From Sipunculus nudus (lineage: Eukaryota > Annelida > Sipuncula > Golfingiida > Sipunculidae): DNA of 64,000 bases. A model generated the notes under the pieces. It worked only from the letters and a program-made list of their open reading frames with translations, was not told the origin of the DNA and did no database searches. Both the position numbers and the translations under genes were made by a program. The stretch is taken from positions 18,639,079 to 18,703,078 of the forward strand of contig CM049307.1 in the NCBI GenBank assembly GCA_026874595.1, in the 5' to 3' direction. The stretch's first letter is position 1, and the number at the start of each line of letters is the position of its first letter. This document shows positions 48,284 to 61,001 of this stretch, piece after piece.

Positions 48284-49228
48284 CTGTGGTTGCCTTCTTA
48301 TTTTCGGTTATTCGCGGATGCCCTGTGACCGCGAAATTCACACCACGCAGATCTGAATGCATACCAGGCCATGAGCATAATCTTCAGCCCGTAGTGATTT
48401 CTATCGAGCCTGGTGTATTTACTTAAAGTTACAGTGATTCATGGAGAAAAACTGAGGCCAATTATAGTAGTATCGTTTTGCTTTGATGCGAAAACTGTGA
48501 CTTTTTGCATTTTTTCCAGCCGCCCAGCACGACTTGAAAGTGTCAATGCATGCCCGGCAGTAATATTTAAAAAAAATTAAGCAGTGAAAAAAATACACGG
48601 GTGCACGTTTTTCTCGCGCTGTTTCACCTGTATTTCAACTAGTGATCCCTATTAGATTCATTTGAAGTGTATGTGTGCCAAGCTATATGACATCCAGTGG
48701 CGCTTAAAATGAATATTTAAGAGTAGGTACTCTTTCCGTTGTGCCGTATTTAGTTATTTTTAATGAATAAAATTTGCAACCTGAAGTAGTTAACGTAGCT
48801 GCTAGGGAAGCGCCACCTTGTATCGGTATAAACGACTAATGCTAATGGTACAACCAACATCCAATGACGCGCCAAACTATTTTGATAACCTTAATACTGG
48901 CCTTATCAAGACAGTTTCCCTAAAGTTATAACACGGTTGTGTAGTCACAGGTTTGTTTCTCACACCTTTACTGACATGTAATTGTTTTGATTGAGACTTG
49001 GCCCTGAACTAATTACAGCCAGCGTGGTCATGCAATGCTTCCAGCACTAGTCGGCTCGGCCGTCCGTGGCTGTTCAAATATGCTATATCCGGACAGAAAA
49101 AAAGTGTCCATATAATAGATAAAAGTGAAATCAGCGATTTATTAATGACAGAGCGCGAAAAAGGAACCCCGTGAAAGTTAAAAAAAAACCGCAAAAATTC
49201 AGCCCCGCCGATATAAAGGCAACCACAG
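48284..49228. mobile_element. Non-autonomous DNA transposon (TA-flanked, 13-bp TIRs) inside the satellite
   Basis: A 945-bp insertion that breaks the satellite. Termini are perfect inverted repeats, CTGTGGTTGCCTT at 48284-48296 and its complement at 49216-49228. Flanked by TA. Removing it leaves a normal satellite junction. TA duplication suggests the Tc1/mariner superfamily or a similar group. No transposase is visible; a minus-strand open stretch (49009-49248) runs through the terminus and is not a gene. Confidence 0.9.
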
Positions 49229-49230
49229 TA

Positions 49231-49715
49231 TAACATCCGGCCTTCCATGCAAACCTGACCCTAGATAAAACGATTGTTACATGTTATAATCGGCCTCCCA
49301 TGCAAACCTGACCCTAGATAAACCGATGTCCACATATTATAATTGGCCTTCCATGCAAACCTGACCCTAGATAAACCGATTGTCACATGTTGTTATTGGC
49401 CTTCCATGCAAACCTGCCCCTAGATAAACCGACACATATTATATCCGGCCTTCCATGCAAACCTGACCCTAGATAAGCAGATTTTTACATGGTGTAATTG
49501 GTCTTCCATGCAAACCTTACCCTAGAAAAACCTATTGTCACATCTTATAATCGATCTTCCATGCAAACCTGACCCAGATAAACCGATTGTTACATGTTAT
49601 AATCGACCCCCCATTCAAAAGTGACTTTAGATAAAGCATTGTTACATGTTAAAATATGTCAAAATCAGCCATCCACACAAACCCTACATTAGATAAACCG
49701 GTTGATACATGTCAA
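49231..49715. repeat. Satellite array, about 53-bp monomer (right part)
   Basis: About nine more monomers in the same orientation and phase as the left part. The last few are increasingly diverged toward the right edge, which ends before a G run. Confidence 0.93.
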
Positions 49716-49725
49716 GAAGCGGATT

Positions 49726-49746
49726 CGGGGGGGGGGGGGGGGGGGT
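49726..49746. repeat. Poly-G run
   Basis: About 20 consecutive G bases just beyond the satellite edge. Confidence 0.9.
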
Positions 49747-52700
49747 TGTTTAGGGCTTTTTCTTTAAACCAATTTTACCGGCCTGGTTCCTCCTTGCAAG
49801 ACCAGCCTTTGTTATAAGTCCTCCTGGATTATAACCCCCTTTTACTGAAAATATATTGAGCTATAGGGGTCGCAGTCAAATAATACTTAAATGGTAAGTC
49901 ATGATAAGTTGCTTAGTCCGGTATGCAAGTGATATGAAATCTTTATCAATGTGAAGAAATCCGGTTTGTTTTGGTTAAGCTTACTGAAAATATATTGGGC
50001 TATAGGGGTCGACAGTCCATTCGTTCGTCCGCCTAACAACAGACCACAGAATTCAGACTTTTGTGGAAACAAAGAATATGGACTAATGCATCTATATTTT
50101 CCGGCTTATTTTAAACTGATTGTCGGGACATTTATCATGTCAATAGTTATTAAAGACGTTGCTGCCGCAGTCGAATTCAGGCGCCACTTATCTTCTCTTT
50201 TTTTTTTAACATATGTACTTGTATTTTAAAAAGAAACCTTAGAGGTATGGGTCCGTCCAATTGACTCTCATGAAATTTCTCACGGTTATTGTTCTTGAAT
50301 AACTGCTGCAAAAGTATGGAAGTGCAATCCTCATCAGTCTTTTCTGACGCAATTTAGTTGTGTTCTGGACCGACGTCCAACACCCACTGTCTACTGTTTG
50401 GTATCGACTCTTTTTAAAAGGGCCTTCAGAATATTGTTCATATATTATAGACGGATGATATGTTGTTGTACCACCTGTTACCAACTTTCTGCGAGTCTAG
50501 ATCATCTTTTCCAATTCATCCACGTACGTCAGATGATTTGAACTTTAAAACATGGTCAGATATTACTTCAAAATGGCTCATTCATAAAACTTTAAACATA
50601 TATTATTAACGATTTCGTGCATGCATTTGCATACATAATGCCCAGTCTGTAATGGCTGCCTATATCGGCATAACATTTTAATTATACACGAATATTAAGT
50701 TAGAGACTAGCATGTTTAGGTAAGCAGTAAAATGCTTTTATGATTATATGTTGACATATTATGTTATTTTTTATTGTTTCCAACAGTTTAGATTGAATAT
50801 AAGGCTCTTGGTGGGCTGAGAATGACAGGCTCGGCTCTTATGCAGGGTATAAATCGTAACCATAAGTTTAAACTTTAGACATATCGAGGTAAATTCTCAT
50901 TTTGAAAATTGGTAAATATGAATCAAGTTTTTGGTCTATAGTTATCGGTGCCTTTTATGTTTTTATCAATTATTTTAATATCCATTTACCTCTCCCTCTG
51001 AGCATTCCATCATAATTGTTATTATTTTTTATCAAATGTTTTACACAGCGCTCGACTGTTACATGATATTGTTTCAAATACATGTATTCTAAGGCGTCTT
51101 ACACGAGTTGAGGCAGGTAACTGAGAATTTATGCAATGAAATACATCCACTTATAATATAATCATTCCATCATTCTGTTTATATTGTTTTTTTATCGTAG
51201 TTGATTGTTGATAACTTTGATATTAGTTCTTTGGTCGGGGACAAGAGTCATTCACTGGTACTAGGGGTTTCCTTTGTTCCGACCTTTAAGGTAACCATGG
51301 TATTGGTGAAATCTTAATCAAATTCCAACAGGATTGATATATTTCCTGCACTTGTGTGGCACACATCTGGCGGATGTATATTTGTAGTCTGTGACTACTG
51401 TCTAGTTTTCTTAGGTGTTAGTTTAAGGTAATAATTGCGGTTTCATGCCGAGACATTTTAAATACAGCTGTATTAGTTATAATGGTGACCATATATTCGT
51501 TTCATGTGTTCTCACATCCTAAATCCAATTACTGGTTCAGGTTTTTTTCGAACCTTTAATATTTTTGTACTCCGTGCAGGCAAATTATCTGAGGCATGGC
51601 CATGAATGGTAGCAGTTTTCGATTTATATTATGACGAAGAATATTTTTTTTGTGTAAAAATTATTGCACTCTCTTCACAAACCGTTATGGTAATGTGGTG
51701 CTTATGTCATCGCCCGACTGTTATGGTAGTATGGAGATAAAACTTCACGTGATAAAAAAGTTTATGACTGGGTATAGTATCGTCGGGAGCTTGATAAATA
51801 ATCTGCTAGTTTAGTTTTATAATGTAATGGCTTTTTGTCCATCAGCTTTTATGTTCTAGAATCCAAAAACTCTCTATTGCATATCATTATAAAGATCCGC
51901 ATGGAATAACATTACAAGAGAACGTGAATATTTCGGCCCAACTGACGAGTTTTGCTTTGATCCTGTAACGCACTCTTGTGTCATCTTCCAGATGAATACT
52001 TATATTCCTTACGGTACGATTATGCAGTAATAATATTGCTTTATGGCACAAAAATAAGGAAATTTCAGTGGTTGTCCTTGATATTTGAATAATTGGATGT
52101 TCCTGAGAAGTGGCAAAACTGCTTTTTATTGGCGTAAACTGATGGGATTAATATATCATTGGATCTCTGATGAGTGTTTTAGGCCGTCTTCTCGGTTACA
52201 AGTTTTAAACTTTGGGCATAACTGGAATTTTATATTACAATATATCAGTAAACATTAAAATGCAATGGGCTAACTTAACCACCGTGCTTTTCCTAATGAA
52301 AGTCAGCCTTGGAACAAGTCTGCAGCGAAGTCAATGACATAGTATACATTAATTTTACTCCTTTCGCTATTATCATCATTATGATCAAATATTTAAAAAT
52401 AGTTTCGCTATATAAGATTTACACATATACAGTATTCAATATTTCTGTAATTATTCAGTCATTTTTTTTACAATTTGCACGCGATTACTTTTCCTGTAGG
52501 CCATTAAGGAACTAGGCAACATTACATTCTCATTCATTGCCTACAAAGGTTAAGGTTGTCATGAAAATATGTTCGTGTATCTGTATGAATTATTTCTTTA
52601 AGAATTATTATGAAAAATCACTAGTGTGTTCCTACGGCACAATTACAGTTATAACAACTTTATGATTTTTAATGGCAAAAATATGTTGTAAAATGCTAGT

Positions 52701-53019
52701 CCTACCTGTTCAAACAATCAAGTCAATACAGGGGGATGGGGGTATAATACCCCCCTATTAAGCACGGGTGTGGTCAATGTAATCATCCCCCCTGATACTG
52801 AGATAATATTATTTTTAAAGTGGAAATGAAATATAAATTAATAATTAGAATAATATACTTTGGATTTCATTTCTGAGTTTAATATGAAATACTATAAGTC
52901 TATATCTTAACCTGGTTTAGCATTAAAAAAATTTTAAAACATAATACTAATTTTTTAAAAACGTTTACTAAACTGGTATATATATATGAAATGTGTCACA
53001 CGGACAATAAAAGGTGGGT

Positions 53020-53022
<3 letters not shown>
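49747..53022. other. Unrecognised intergenic DNA
   Basis: A phrase of about 33 bp (ACTGAAAATATATTG-GCTATAGGGGTCG) is duplicated near 49845 and 49983. A minus-strand open stretch of 81 codons (50239-50484) has varied composition, but no domain was recognised. No gene called. Confidence 0.5.
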
Positions 53023-53062
<40 letters not shown>

Positions 53063-53070
53063 ATATATAA
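53023..53070. repeat. (AT)n microsatellite
   Basis: AT alternation with one phase slip at about 53050. Confidence 0.95.
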
Positions 53071-53231
53071 TGATACATAAGTTGTTTTTCTGGACAGGGT
53101 GGGTTTACAAAAGGGCTCGACAACGTACCTGTCGCTGGAGCTGGTGTACCTCAGAAGAAACTGAGAATTAATGTAATGAGATGTGGTCACTGTAAAAAGG
53201 TAGAGTTACCCTCCGTTGTAAAGTGCCCTAT

Positions 53232-53263
53232 GATATATATATATATATATATATACATATAAA
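53232..53263. repeat. (AT)n microsatellite, short
   Basis: AT alternation of about 30 bases. Confidence 0.9.
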
Positions 53264-53550
53264 CATAATAAAACAGTTTCACTGCCTTTTACACTTGAGG
53301 TAAGGACCCATTGCTTAAACTTCCACAAAATTGTCCTTTTCTTTTATTCTCATTCTGGGTCATCTTTGCAGGAAGGTTAAAAGTTTTACAGTTGAACATA
53401 TTTCTTGATTAAATTCTACGCTCTTTACACAGCGCCTGCCTATAGGCATACTTTCTTAAGAAACTTAGGCGCACAATTAAACTCAAGAGAAAACGAAATG
53501 AACGGAATTTGCCTTTATTTTCCATGTACTAGGTCGATCATGAAGAAATA

Positions 53551-53740
53551 AACAAGATGACCAGAGGTCACGCGCTTGCCGGAAATGGAAATGATAGAGG
53601 CAGATAGACAGAGAGTGCATGTAGAAACAGTCATATGAATGAGCAACATTGTGGGGGCAGCAGAAACGGATAATATGTTTATTTATGCATGCTGACCTTT
53701 AACAGCTGCATATCTTTCTAGTATAAAAGGGACCAAGTTC
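53551..53740 (+). repeat. Module start: T-A type hairpin and spacer
   Basis: TGACC-AGA-GGTCA hairpin at 53558-53570, followed by CGCGCTTGCCGG and a unique spacer. The same block reappears at 63220-63410, nearly identical. Confidence 0.8.
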
Positions 53741-54840
53741 AAATTTTTTTCATGAAATCCCGTTAATCTCGTTTGACAAGAAGCAGTGAGACGTTTTCAG
53801 GTTTGTCATGTCAAGCTAGCCAAATGATATGAAATGCCGAAAACTAGACCTGTCTAGCTATAAAAGCCGCTGAGTTATAAGCATTTGCATGAAATCTCGT
53901 GTTTTCTCGTTTGACGGGAAATGGTGCGAGCTTTGGCGAGATTTCCAGTTTTGTCATGTCAGGTTTGTCAATTATTACAAAATGCCGGAAACTAGACCTG
54001 TCTAGCTGGAAAAGTCGCCGTGTTATCAGCATTTACGTGAAATCATTGTTTTTTTCTCGCTTGACGAGATATAGTACGAGATTTGGCAAGACGAGCAGTT
54101 TTATTATGTCAAGACGGCCAAACGTTACGAAATGGCGAAAACTAGATCCGTCTAGCTGTAAAAGTCGCCAAGTTATAAGCATTTCCGTGTACTCTCGTGT
54201 TTTCTCGTTTGACGAGATATGGTGCAGGATTTGGCCAGTCTTGTAGATTTGTCATATCAAACTCTCTAAATGTTATGAAATGGCGAAAACTACATCTGTC
54301 TAGCTGTAAAAGTCGCCGAGTTATTAGCATTTCTGTGAAATCTCCTTTTTTATCGTTTGACGAGATATGGTGCGAGATTTGGCCAGTCTTGCAGGTTTGT
54401 CATGTCAAGCCGTCCAAATGTTAATGAATGCCAAAAACTAGACCTGTCTAGCCGTGAAAGTCGCCGACTTATATGCATTTCTGTGAAATCTCGTTTTTCC
54501 ACATTTGACCAGATATAGTGCGAGATTTCGCCAAGTATCGCAGTTTTACTATGTCAAGTTGGCCAAATGTTACCAAATGCCAAAAACTAGACCTGAGTAG
54601 CTGTAAAAGTCGCCTAGTTATAAGCATTTCCATGATATCTCGTTTTTTTCTCGCTTGACGAGATATGGTGCGAGATTTGGCCTGATTTCTTTTCTAGCGT
54701 GTCAAGCTGGTTATATGTTATGAAATGCCGAAAACTAGACCTGTGTAGCTGTAAAAGTCGCCGAGTTATAAGCATTTCTGTGAAATCTCGTTTTTTCTCG
54801 TTTGACGGTAAACCGAGCGAAATTTGACGAGACTTTCAAT
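53741..54840. repeat. Tandem array of about 148-bp monomers
   Basis: The CTAGACCTG-like word sits at 53844, 53992, 54142, 54290, 54438, 54588 and 54735, so spacing is 147-150 bp over seven units. Most units contain CTCGTTTGACGAG, a 5-bp stem with a 3-base loop. The period equals nucleosome core length. Short open frames on both strands are repeat by-products. Confidence 0.93.
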
Positions 54841-55413
54841 TGAATGACTAAGAACCAAGGGGAAGCAGCCTTATGCAAAAAACTAGACCCTTGAAACATA
54901 AATATTAACCGAGATAGAAGCCAAAAAATGCATATTTTCAGATCGTCAAGTTTAACCCACAAATTTTGTAACCATGGTAACGGCAGTACAAAGCTACATG
55001 TGCGGAGGAATAAGCCAATGTTCCTAGTTTCAGATACGACCAAAAAAATGGTGTCACGTTTAATATTTTTTGAGATATTGCAGAAAAATGATATGTTACA
55101 GTGTTTCATGTACCACGCCCCCTGGTGGCTATTTCCAAAAAATGAAAAATTGATTTCGAGATATTTATAAATGACAGAAAATATATCAATTTCAAAGCCA
55201 CTGTTAAAAAAATGCGACCTGTAGGTCATATTTTATGAAATCTCGGAAACTCTCGTTTGGCGAGAAATGGTGCGAGATTTGGCGAGACTTTCAGTTTTAT
55301 CATGTCAAGCTGCCCATAAGGTACATAATGACCAAAACCAGACGTCTGTAGCTTAAAAATTGACAAAGTTACAAAAAATGGTCGTGTTATTTCCAATTTC
55401 CATGATTTTTGCC
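54841..55413. repeat. Diverged members of the same repeat mosaic
   Basis: Fragments of the 148-bp unit (CTCGTTTGGCGAG near 55250) mix with blocks seen elsewhere in the mosaic. A perfect X-box-like GTAACCATGGTAAC lies at 54968-54981. Confidence 0.65.
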
Positions 55414-55736
55414 CAAAAAAATGTAACCATGGTAACGGCAAATTTAAGTAAGCTACATGTCAAAAGAAAGGCCAGGTGATGACGAAAAAAATGAGCTATT
55501 GCAGATGTGGATAAGCCTATTTATGGCGAAGTTATAGTGCAAAAACCGTTAACCATACCTGTCTTGACCTTGACCCTTGACCTTGGAGCATAGTTGACCA
55601 AAAACAATAGGGCACCTAGAAATCGGTTTGTCAATCAAGCCTGTAAGTTTCAAGTTGATTGATGCAAAAGTGTGACCTGGAGAGTCGTGACAAACAAACA
55701 AACAAACTAGACGACCATAGGTCGAACGCTTGCCGG
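55414..55736 (+). repeat. Conserved module tail with X-box-like site, (ACAA)n and C-G type hairpin
   Basis: Order: GTAACCATGGTAAC (55423-55436), an invariant block, a TGACCTTGACCCTTGACC stretch, an (ACAA)n tract, and the hairpin CGACC-ATA-GGTCG at 55712-55724, then CGCTTGCCGG. Related copies are at about 57005-57338, 61002-61325 and, with the other hairpin type, 62935-63251. Confidence 0.85.
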
Positions 55737-57000
55737 AATTCGGAAGTGAAACACAGACGGACAGACAGAACATATTGTCGGTTTTCTATTAATGGAATGA
55801 CTCTCAGAGACATTGCTGAGAATATGTGGCCCGTAGAATGACATATGAGACAAAAGAACAGGCAAGCAGACAAAGCTGACAACAAAAGACGAACAGACAG
55901 ACATACTGACTTTGTGAGACAAGATTGACACCAGATGACATAAGCTAGTTATTGAGAAGATTCAAAGGAAGAAAATGAGTTATAATTTATGTAATTTAGA
56001 TTTATAGTTTACGAGGTATGGCGAATTAATGATATACTTGGGAGGCGCGACTGTAGCGCCCTCTAGCAGACATATTCCGAAGACGACAAATGCGTTTCGT
56101 ATTATTAGTGTATGACATGAGATGTCTCAGTTTCAAAAGGATTCTGTCAAAGCTGTGGCCTGTAGAATGCTATATGTAAGGCGTAAGAACCAGCAAGCAG
56201 GTGACTTAGAGGATAACATACAAACAGATGGACACACTGACAAAGTGACAGAAGATTGAAACCAGATGCCTTAATCAGGTTATGGAGAAGACTCAAAGGA
56301 AGAAAATAAGCTATAGCTTATGTAACTGAGGCTTTGGGTGTAGAGTAATGGCCAATACAATGGGATGAGTGTGAGAGTCATGTGCAGCGCCCACTAGTGG
56401 CCATATCCGGAAAATGAAAAAATTATTTCTAGATATTAGTGTAAGACTTAAGATGTAATAGTTTCAAAAGGATTCTTTCAAAACTGTGGCCTGTAGAATG
56501 CTATATGTTAGACGCAAGAGCAAGCAGGCGAATTTGAGGACAACTGACAAACAGACAGACACACTGACAAAGTGTCACAAAATAGTGACCAGATGACTAC
56601 ACTAGGTTATGGAGAAGACTCAGAGAAAGAAAATAAGCTATAGTTTATGTAATTGAGGCTTATAATTTTGGAGATATGGCCAAAATATGATATGTTCGGG
56701 AGGTTCGCATCCAGCGCCCCCTAGCGGCCCTATTCAAAAAGTGAAAAAATGATTTCGAGATACTAGTGTAGGACTTGTAATATGTCAGTTTCAAAAAGAT
56801 TCCTGCAATAATGTGGCCTTTGGCGCAAGATGAATGAAATCTCGAAATATCTCTATTCACGAGATATTTTACGAGATACTGCAAGACTTCTTATAAAATC
56901 TTGTAGTACTAGTTGAATGCTACCTGATGCAAAAAACTAGATCACTCTAGCTTTAAAACTGACAAAGTTAGAAAAATAAGATCCCTTATTTTCGAATATC
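55737..57000 (+). repeat. Tandem array of about 335-bp units
   Basis: Each unit has a GACAGACAGAC-type stretch, 'GTTATGGAGAAGACTCA', 'AGCGCCC-CTAG-GG', a 'GATATTAGTGTAAGAC' phrase and a TGTGGCCTGTAGAATG phrase. Nearly identical to 61326-62920, but with one unit fewer. Confidence 0.88.
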
Positions 57001-58160
57001 ATGACTTTTCCCCAAAAAATTGTAACCATGGTTACGGCAAATTTGAGTCAGCTACACACCAGATGACAGGCCTTGGAATGATGATTAAAATGAGCTATTG
57101 TTGAAGTAGATACGACTAACAGTCACAAAGATATGAAGAAAAAAACGTTTTGAGAAGTTTTGACGACGTTGACCTTGACCTTTGACCTATTTTAACCAAA
57201 AACAATAGGGCACCTAGAAATTATGTTTTCCAACATCCCTGTAAGTTTCAAGGTTATTGTGGCAAAATTGTGGCCAGGAGAGTGGTGACAAACAAACAAA
57301 CAAACAAACTAGACGACCATAGGTCGAACGCTTGCCGGAATTTTAAAATGATAGACAGACGGACAGAAAGATCAAACTGTCGGTTTTCTATATTTTTTAG
57401 TTACTTTTAGAGTAATTTCTCGGATTCTGTGGCCTGTTGAACGACATATATCTCAAATAAAAACATGAAAGCAGAGACAGCTTACATTAACTGACAAACA
57501 GACAGACATACTGACAAAGTGACACAAGACTGACACCAGAGGACTTTACCTGGTTATGGAGAATACTCAGACGAAGAAAATAAGCTATAGTTTATGTAAT
57601 TGAGGCTTATTATTTCTGAGATATGACTAAAAGATGATATGTTGGAGAGGTTCGCATCAAGCGCCCCCTAGCGGCCATATCTGGAAAATGAAAAACTGCT
57701 TTGGGATAATACTGTAAGATATAAGATATATCAGTTTCAAAATGATTCCTGCTTACTTGTGGACTCATGCTATTACTAAGCGATATCTCGAACTATCTCG
57801 TTTGACATGATGACTTGTAATATAATCAAATAACACTTCTTGTATGTTACCTGATGCAAAAAAACTAGACCTCTCTAGCTTTAAAACTCCCAAAGTTAGA
57901 AAAATAAGACCCCATCATGAATTTCCCCCCAAAATGCGTAATTAAGGTTACAGCAAATTTGAGGCATCTACACACCAAAAGAAAGGCCTGGGAATGACAA
58001 TGAAAATGAGCTAGGGTTGAAGTAGATACGACTTAAATTAACAATGATATGAAGGAAAAAAACTATTTTTGGGGTTTTTGTGACCTTGACCTTTCACAGA
58101 TCATGGCCAAAACCATGGCACCGAGGGACATTTATTTTACAGAATTCCTGTAAATATGGG
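57001..58160 (+). repeat. Second module: tail block, hairpin, and partial 335-bp and tail copies
   Basis: Contains GTAACCATGGTTAC at 57022-57035, a perfect DR1 sequence TGACCTTTGACCT at 57176-57188, (ACAA)n, the hairpin CGACC-ATA-GGTCG at 57314-57326, one 335-bp unit, and a decayed tail block ending about 58120 (TGACCTTGACCTTTCA). Confidence 0.82.
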
Positions 58161-58446
58161 CAATTAAATCACAGATGACGTGTGAACATCACAAAATGGT
58201 TAATTATATATATCAAGTATGTTAACTTAAATTGAATATACTGAGTGAATTATTGAATAAAACAGGCGTGTAACAGAAATTGAAATCATTTTTAAAGATT
58301 GTCTGTATGTATATTGATATTTTAAATAGGAACCACCCTGTTTATACACAAGAAGAAAAAAAAATTAAATGCATGTATGATACGGATATTATCTATGAGA
58401 GTCCTAAATCTTTTTTATTTTGTTAAAAGATGTGGTTTGACCAGTC

Positions 58447-58449
<3 letters not shown>
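58161..58449. other. Unrecognised sequence between mosaic and AT tract
   Basis: AT-rich; nothing recognised. Confidence 0.5.
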
Positions 58450-58498
<49 letters not shown>

Positions 58499-58575
58499 TA
58501 TATATATATATATATATGTGTGTTTATAGATGTTTATATATATATATATATATAAATATATATATATATTTATAT
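58450..58575. repeat. (AT)n microsatellite, interrupted
   Basis: AT alternation interrupted by GTTTAT and TGTGTG segments. Confidence 0.95.
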
Positions 58576-60350
58576 GAAATGACAAAATAATATCATTTAA
58601 GTAACAAAACCCAAGTATGGTGGGGTCAAAACCGCCACACAGGTCATTTATGTACATGTATAAGACATATACTATATACTGGTGGGTAAGACCTGTATGA
58701 GCGGCCCAAATCCCACTGTTCTGCCAGTAATCCTTTCTTGGCTTCTCTTGGAGGGTAAAATAAAATGTGCCGCTCTCCAAGTTCAAGTTTCATAGGCCTA
58801 TGGCAATACTTTTTTTAAATCTTCCTTTTAACTTTCATGTTCCGTATGTAATAATTTAAGTATATTGTATATATGACAATGAGAACTGTCAATAAAATCT
58901 TATGGTGAATTTGTGAGATAAATGTTGTATTTGTTTTTAGTAAAAAAAAGACACTGCATGCGATACATCCAGATATTATTTACATGAAAATAATATCCTT
59001 TAATCTGTAATAAAGTAAGTATTAATTTTACTTTAACTATAACTTTTGAAAGTTAACACTTCGTATATTATTACATATTGTCAATGAATATTATTTATCT
59101 TGTGTATTGTTGAAATAAACAGTGTAATGATCGTATTCTTATTATTACTTATTCATGGTGGTCATTAAGTCACACATTAACCATAGAATATACAAGTCCC
59201 ATGTACTATCTCATGCATGTGTGATTCCAAGTGAATTTTTTTTTATTTGTTTTAATAATTACCAAAAGATGCATCTTCCCTTTTACTTTAATGAACAGCT
59301 TAATTATTCAAGAATGTAGGCCTACCTTTCATTGTATTTCGGTAGATTCTTGATGTTTTTCGGTATTCTTTTTCATTTGAATAATGAGAATATATATGTC
59401 GATCACCAAAATTTGAGTCGAGTTCGCGCTTTGTCAGTACAACAAATCTGTAACTAACATCCATAACAGCGATCTTGCATCTTTGAATCGTGTGAATGTC
59501 CATTGGTTCATTTTCAACATGGGTACAATATAAAAAGAACTATACAATTAAATTCGTATCCTCGTCATTAAACAGTTACTAACCTTTTCACCAGAGATAT
59601 ATGCCAAGTACATGGATATAAGTAATCACAGGAGAAAACATATCTTCGCATGCACATGACCACATCAATACATTGACTGGGACACGCGCTTCGACAGGAC
59701 CAAGATTGTTACATTTTGTTTAAACTCATTAGGAGCTGCTGTGAAGAGTGACGCGCATATGTAGGGTAAATGTAACATTTTTTACTCTGTTTACCAATGT
59801 TTAACAAAAGAGGGGGTACAGGAACATATAGGCTGTGTCTTATGACTTTCTGAAACTGGCATATAAAATGTCCATATGGACTCATATATGGATGCGTCAA
59901 ATCAAGCGTTGTCCAATCCCTGCGTTTCTCCTCCTCTTAACAGAAATGTCAAACGGGCCCGCGTGCAGGTTTCAGAGCCCGAAAGCTTCCGTGACAACCG
60001 TGTGGGCCTAATTCACAGGCGCGGACTGAAAAAAAGCAGGTCCGGACTGAATGCATGTTACTTATGAAAGGGACACAGTGTGTGCTTTATTTGCATGTCA
60101 TGCAAAGAGTGTCTGTAGTTACATATTTTATACGGCGGCGGCTATAATTTTTGCAGTCATGGGAAAGCGTGTCTGTCTTTCATACTAAAACGCGTGCATG
60201 CATGCGTGATGGCATATGTATATGTGCATGCGGCTTTCCATTTTTTACAAAGTTGCTAAAACGTGTGGGGACCGTACATAATTAAACAAAAGAGGCCATG
60301 GGCAGAAAGGCCATGAAATGCCCATTCAAATGGTGTACAGCTTATGCATC
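58576..60350. other. Unrecognised intergenic DNA
   Basis: No gene recognised. A 63-codon open stretch (59876-60067) is GC-richer than the surroundings but has no motif. Confidence 0.5.
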
Positions 60351-61001
60351 TTAAATGTTTAGTTTTGGAGATATGGCTAAACAATTATACTAGGTATGGG
60401 GTTGCAGTGGAGCGCCCCCTAGCGGTCATTTTCCCAAAGGTGAAAAACTGCCATCGAGATATTAATGTGTGACATAACAGGTATCAGTTTCAAAACGATT
60501 CCTGCAATTCTGTGGCCCCTAGGGCACCTTTCATTGAAACCGCGAAAATCTCATTCGGCGAGAAACGGTGCGAGATTCGGCGAGATTTTTTATTGGATCA
60601 CCAAGAACTCACCAAGGGCTTCAAGTTGCAAAAGAATTGACCTCCTTAGCATAAAAACTGACAGAGTTAGAAGCTCAAAACTGCATATTTTCCAAATTCA
60701 AAAGTTTTACCCCAAAAATAGAGAAATCTGGCAATAGCGCACTTTTTCACCTATGCGCAAAAATAAGCCCATGGACTCTAGTTAAAGGTGCTGTGATGGA
60801 AATGGCCCAATGTTTAATAGTTGTGGAGGTATAGCACCAAAACAAATTTTCATGTTTTTTCATCTGCAACGCCCCCTGGCGGCCATTTCCAAAATCTGAA
60901 AAAACAATTTCGAGATATTCTTATGTTACATAAAATATCTCAGAATCAGGGCGATTGCTGCAAATTTGAAAAATATCATGAAATTCCATGATTTCTCCCC
61001 C
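60351..61001 (+). repeat. Diverged unit of the 335-bp family and mosaic fragments
   Basis: Begins with 'GGAGATATGGC', then 'GCGCCCCCTAGCGG' near 60413, 'TTTCAAAACGATTCCTGCA' and 'CTCATTCGGCGAG'. These match the arrays at 55.7-57.0 kb at lower similarity. Confidence 0.7.

Noticed and set aside
49009-49248. Possible transposase remnant in the satellite-embedded transposon
   Set aside because: The open stretch crosses the transposon terminus into satellite and lacks DDE/D-type motifs.
45752-49715. CRISPR-like array
   Set aside because: Monomers are contiguous and diverge throughout; there are no unique spacers between identical repeats, and the sequence context is eukaryotic.
50239-50484. 81-codon minus-strand open stretch considered as an exon
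   Set aside because: Composition looks fairly protein-like, but there is no domain I recognise and no convincing splice sites. A protein search would decide.
53844-54424. Several similar short open frames on both strands
   Set aside because: They recur every 148 bp with the tandem unit and on both strands, so they are by-products of repetition.
55549-55931. Cys-rich short open frames, repeated at 61241-61520
   Set aside because: They read through the (ACAA)n tract and GACAGAC stretches of the duplicated module; low-complexity translation, not genes.
59876-60067. 63-codon GC-richer open stretch considered as a coding exon
   Set aside because: No domain and no homologous copy in the window; too short to call on composition alone.
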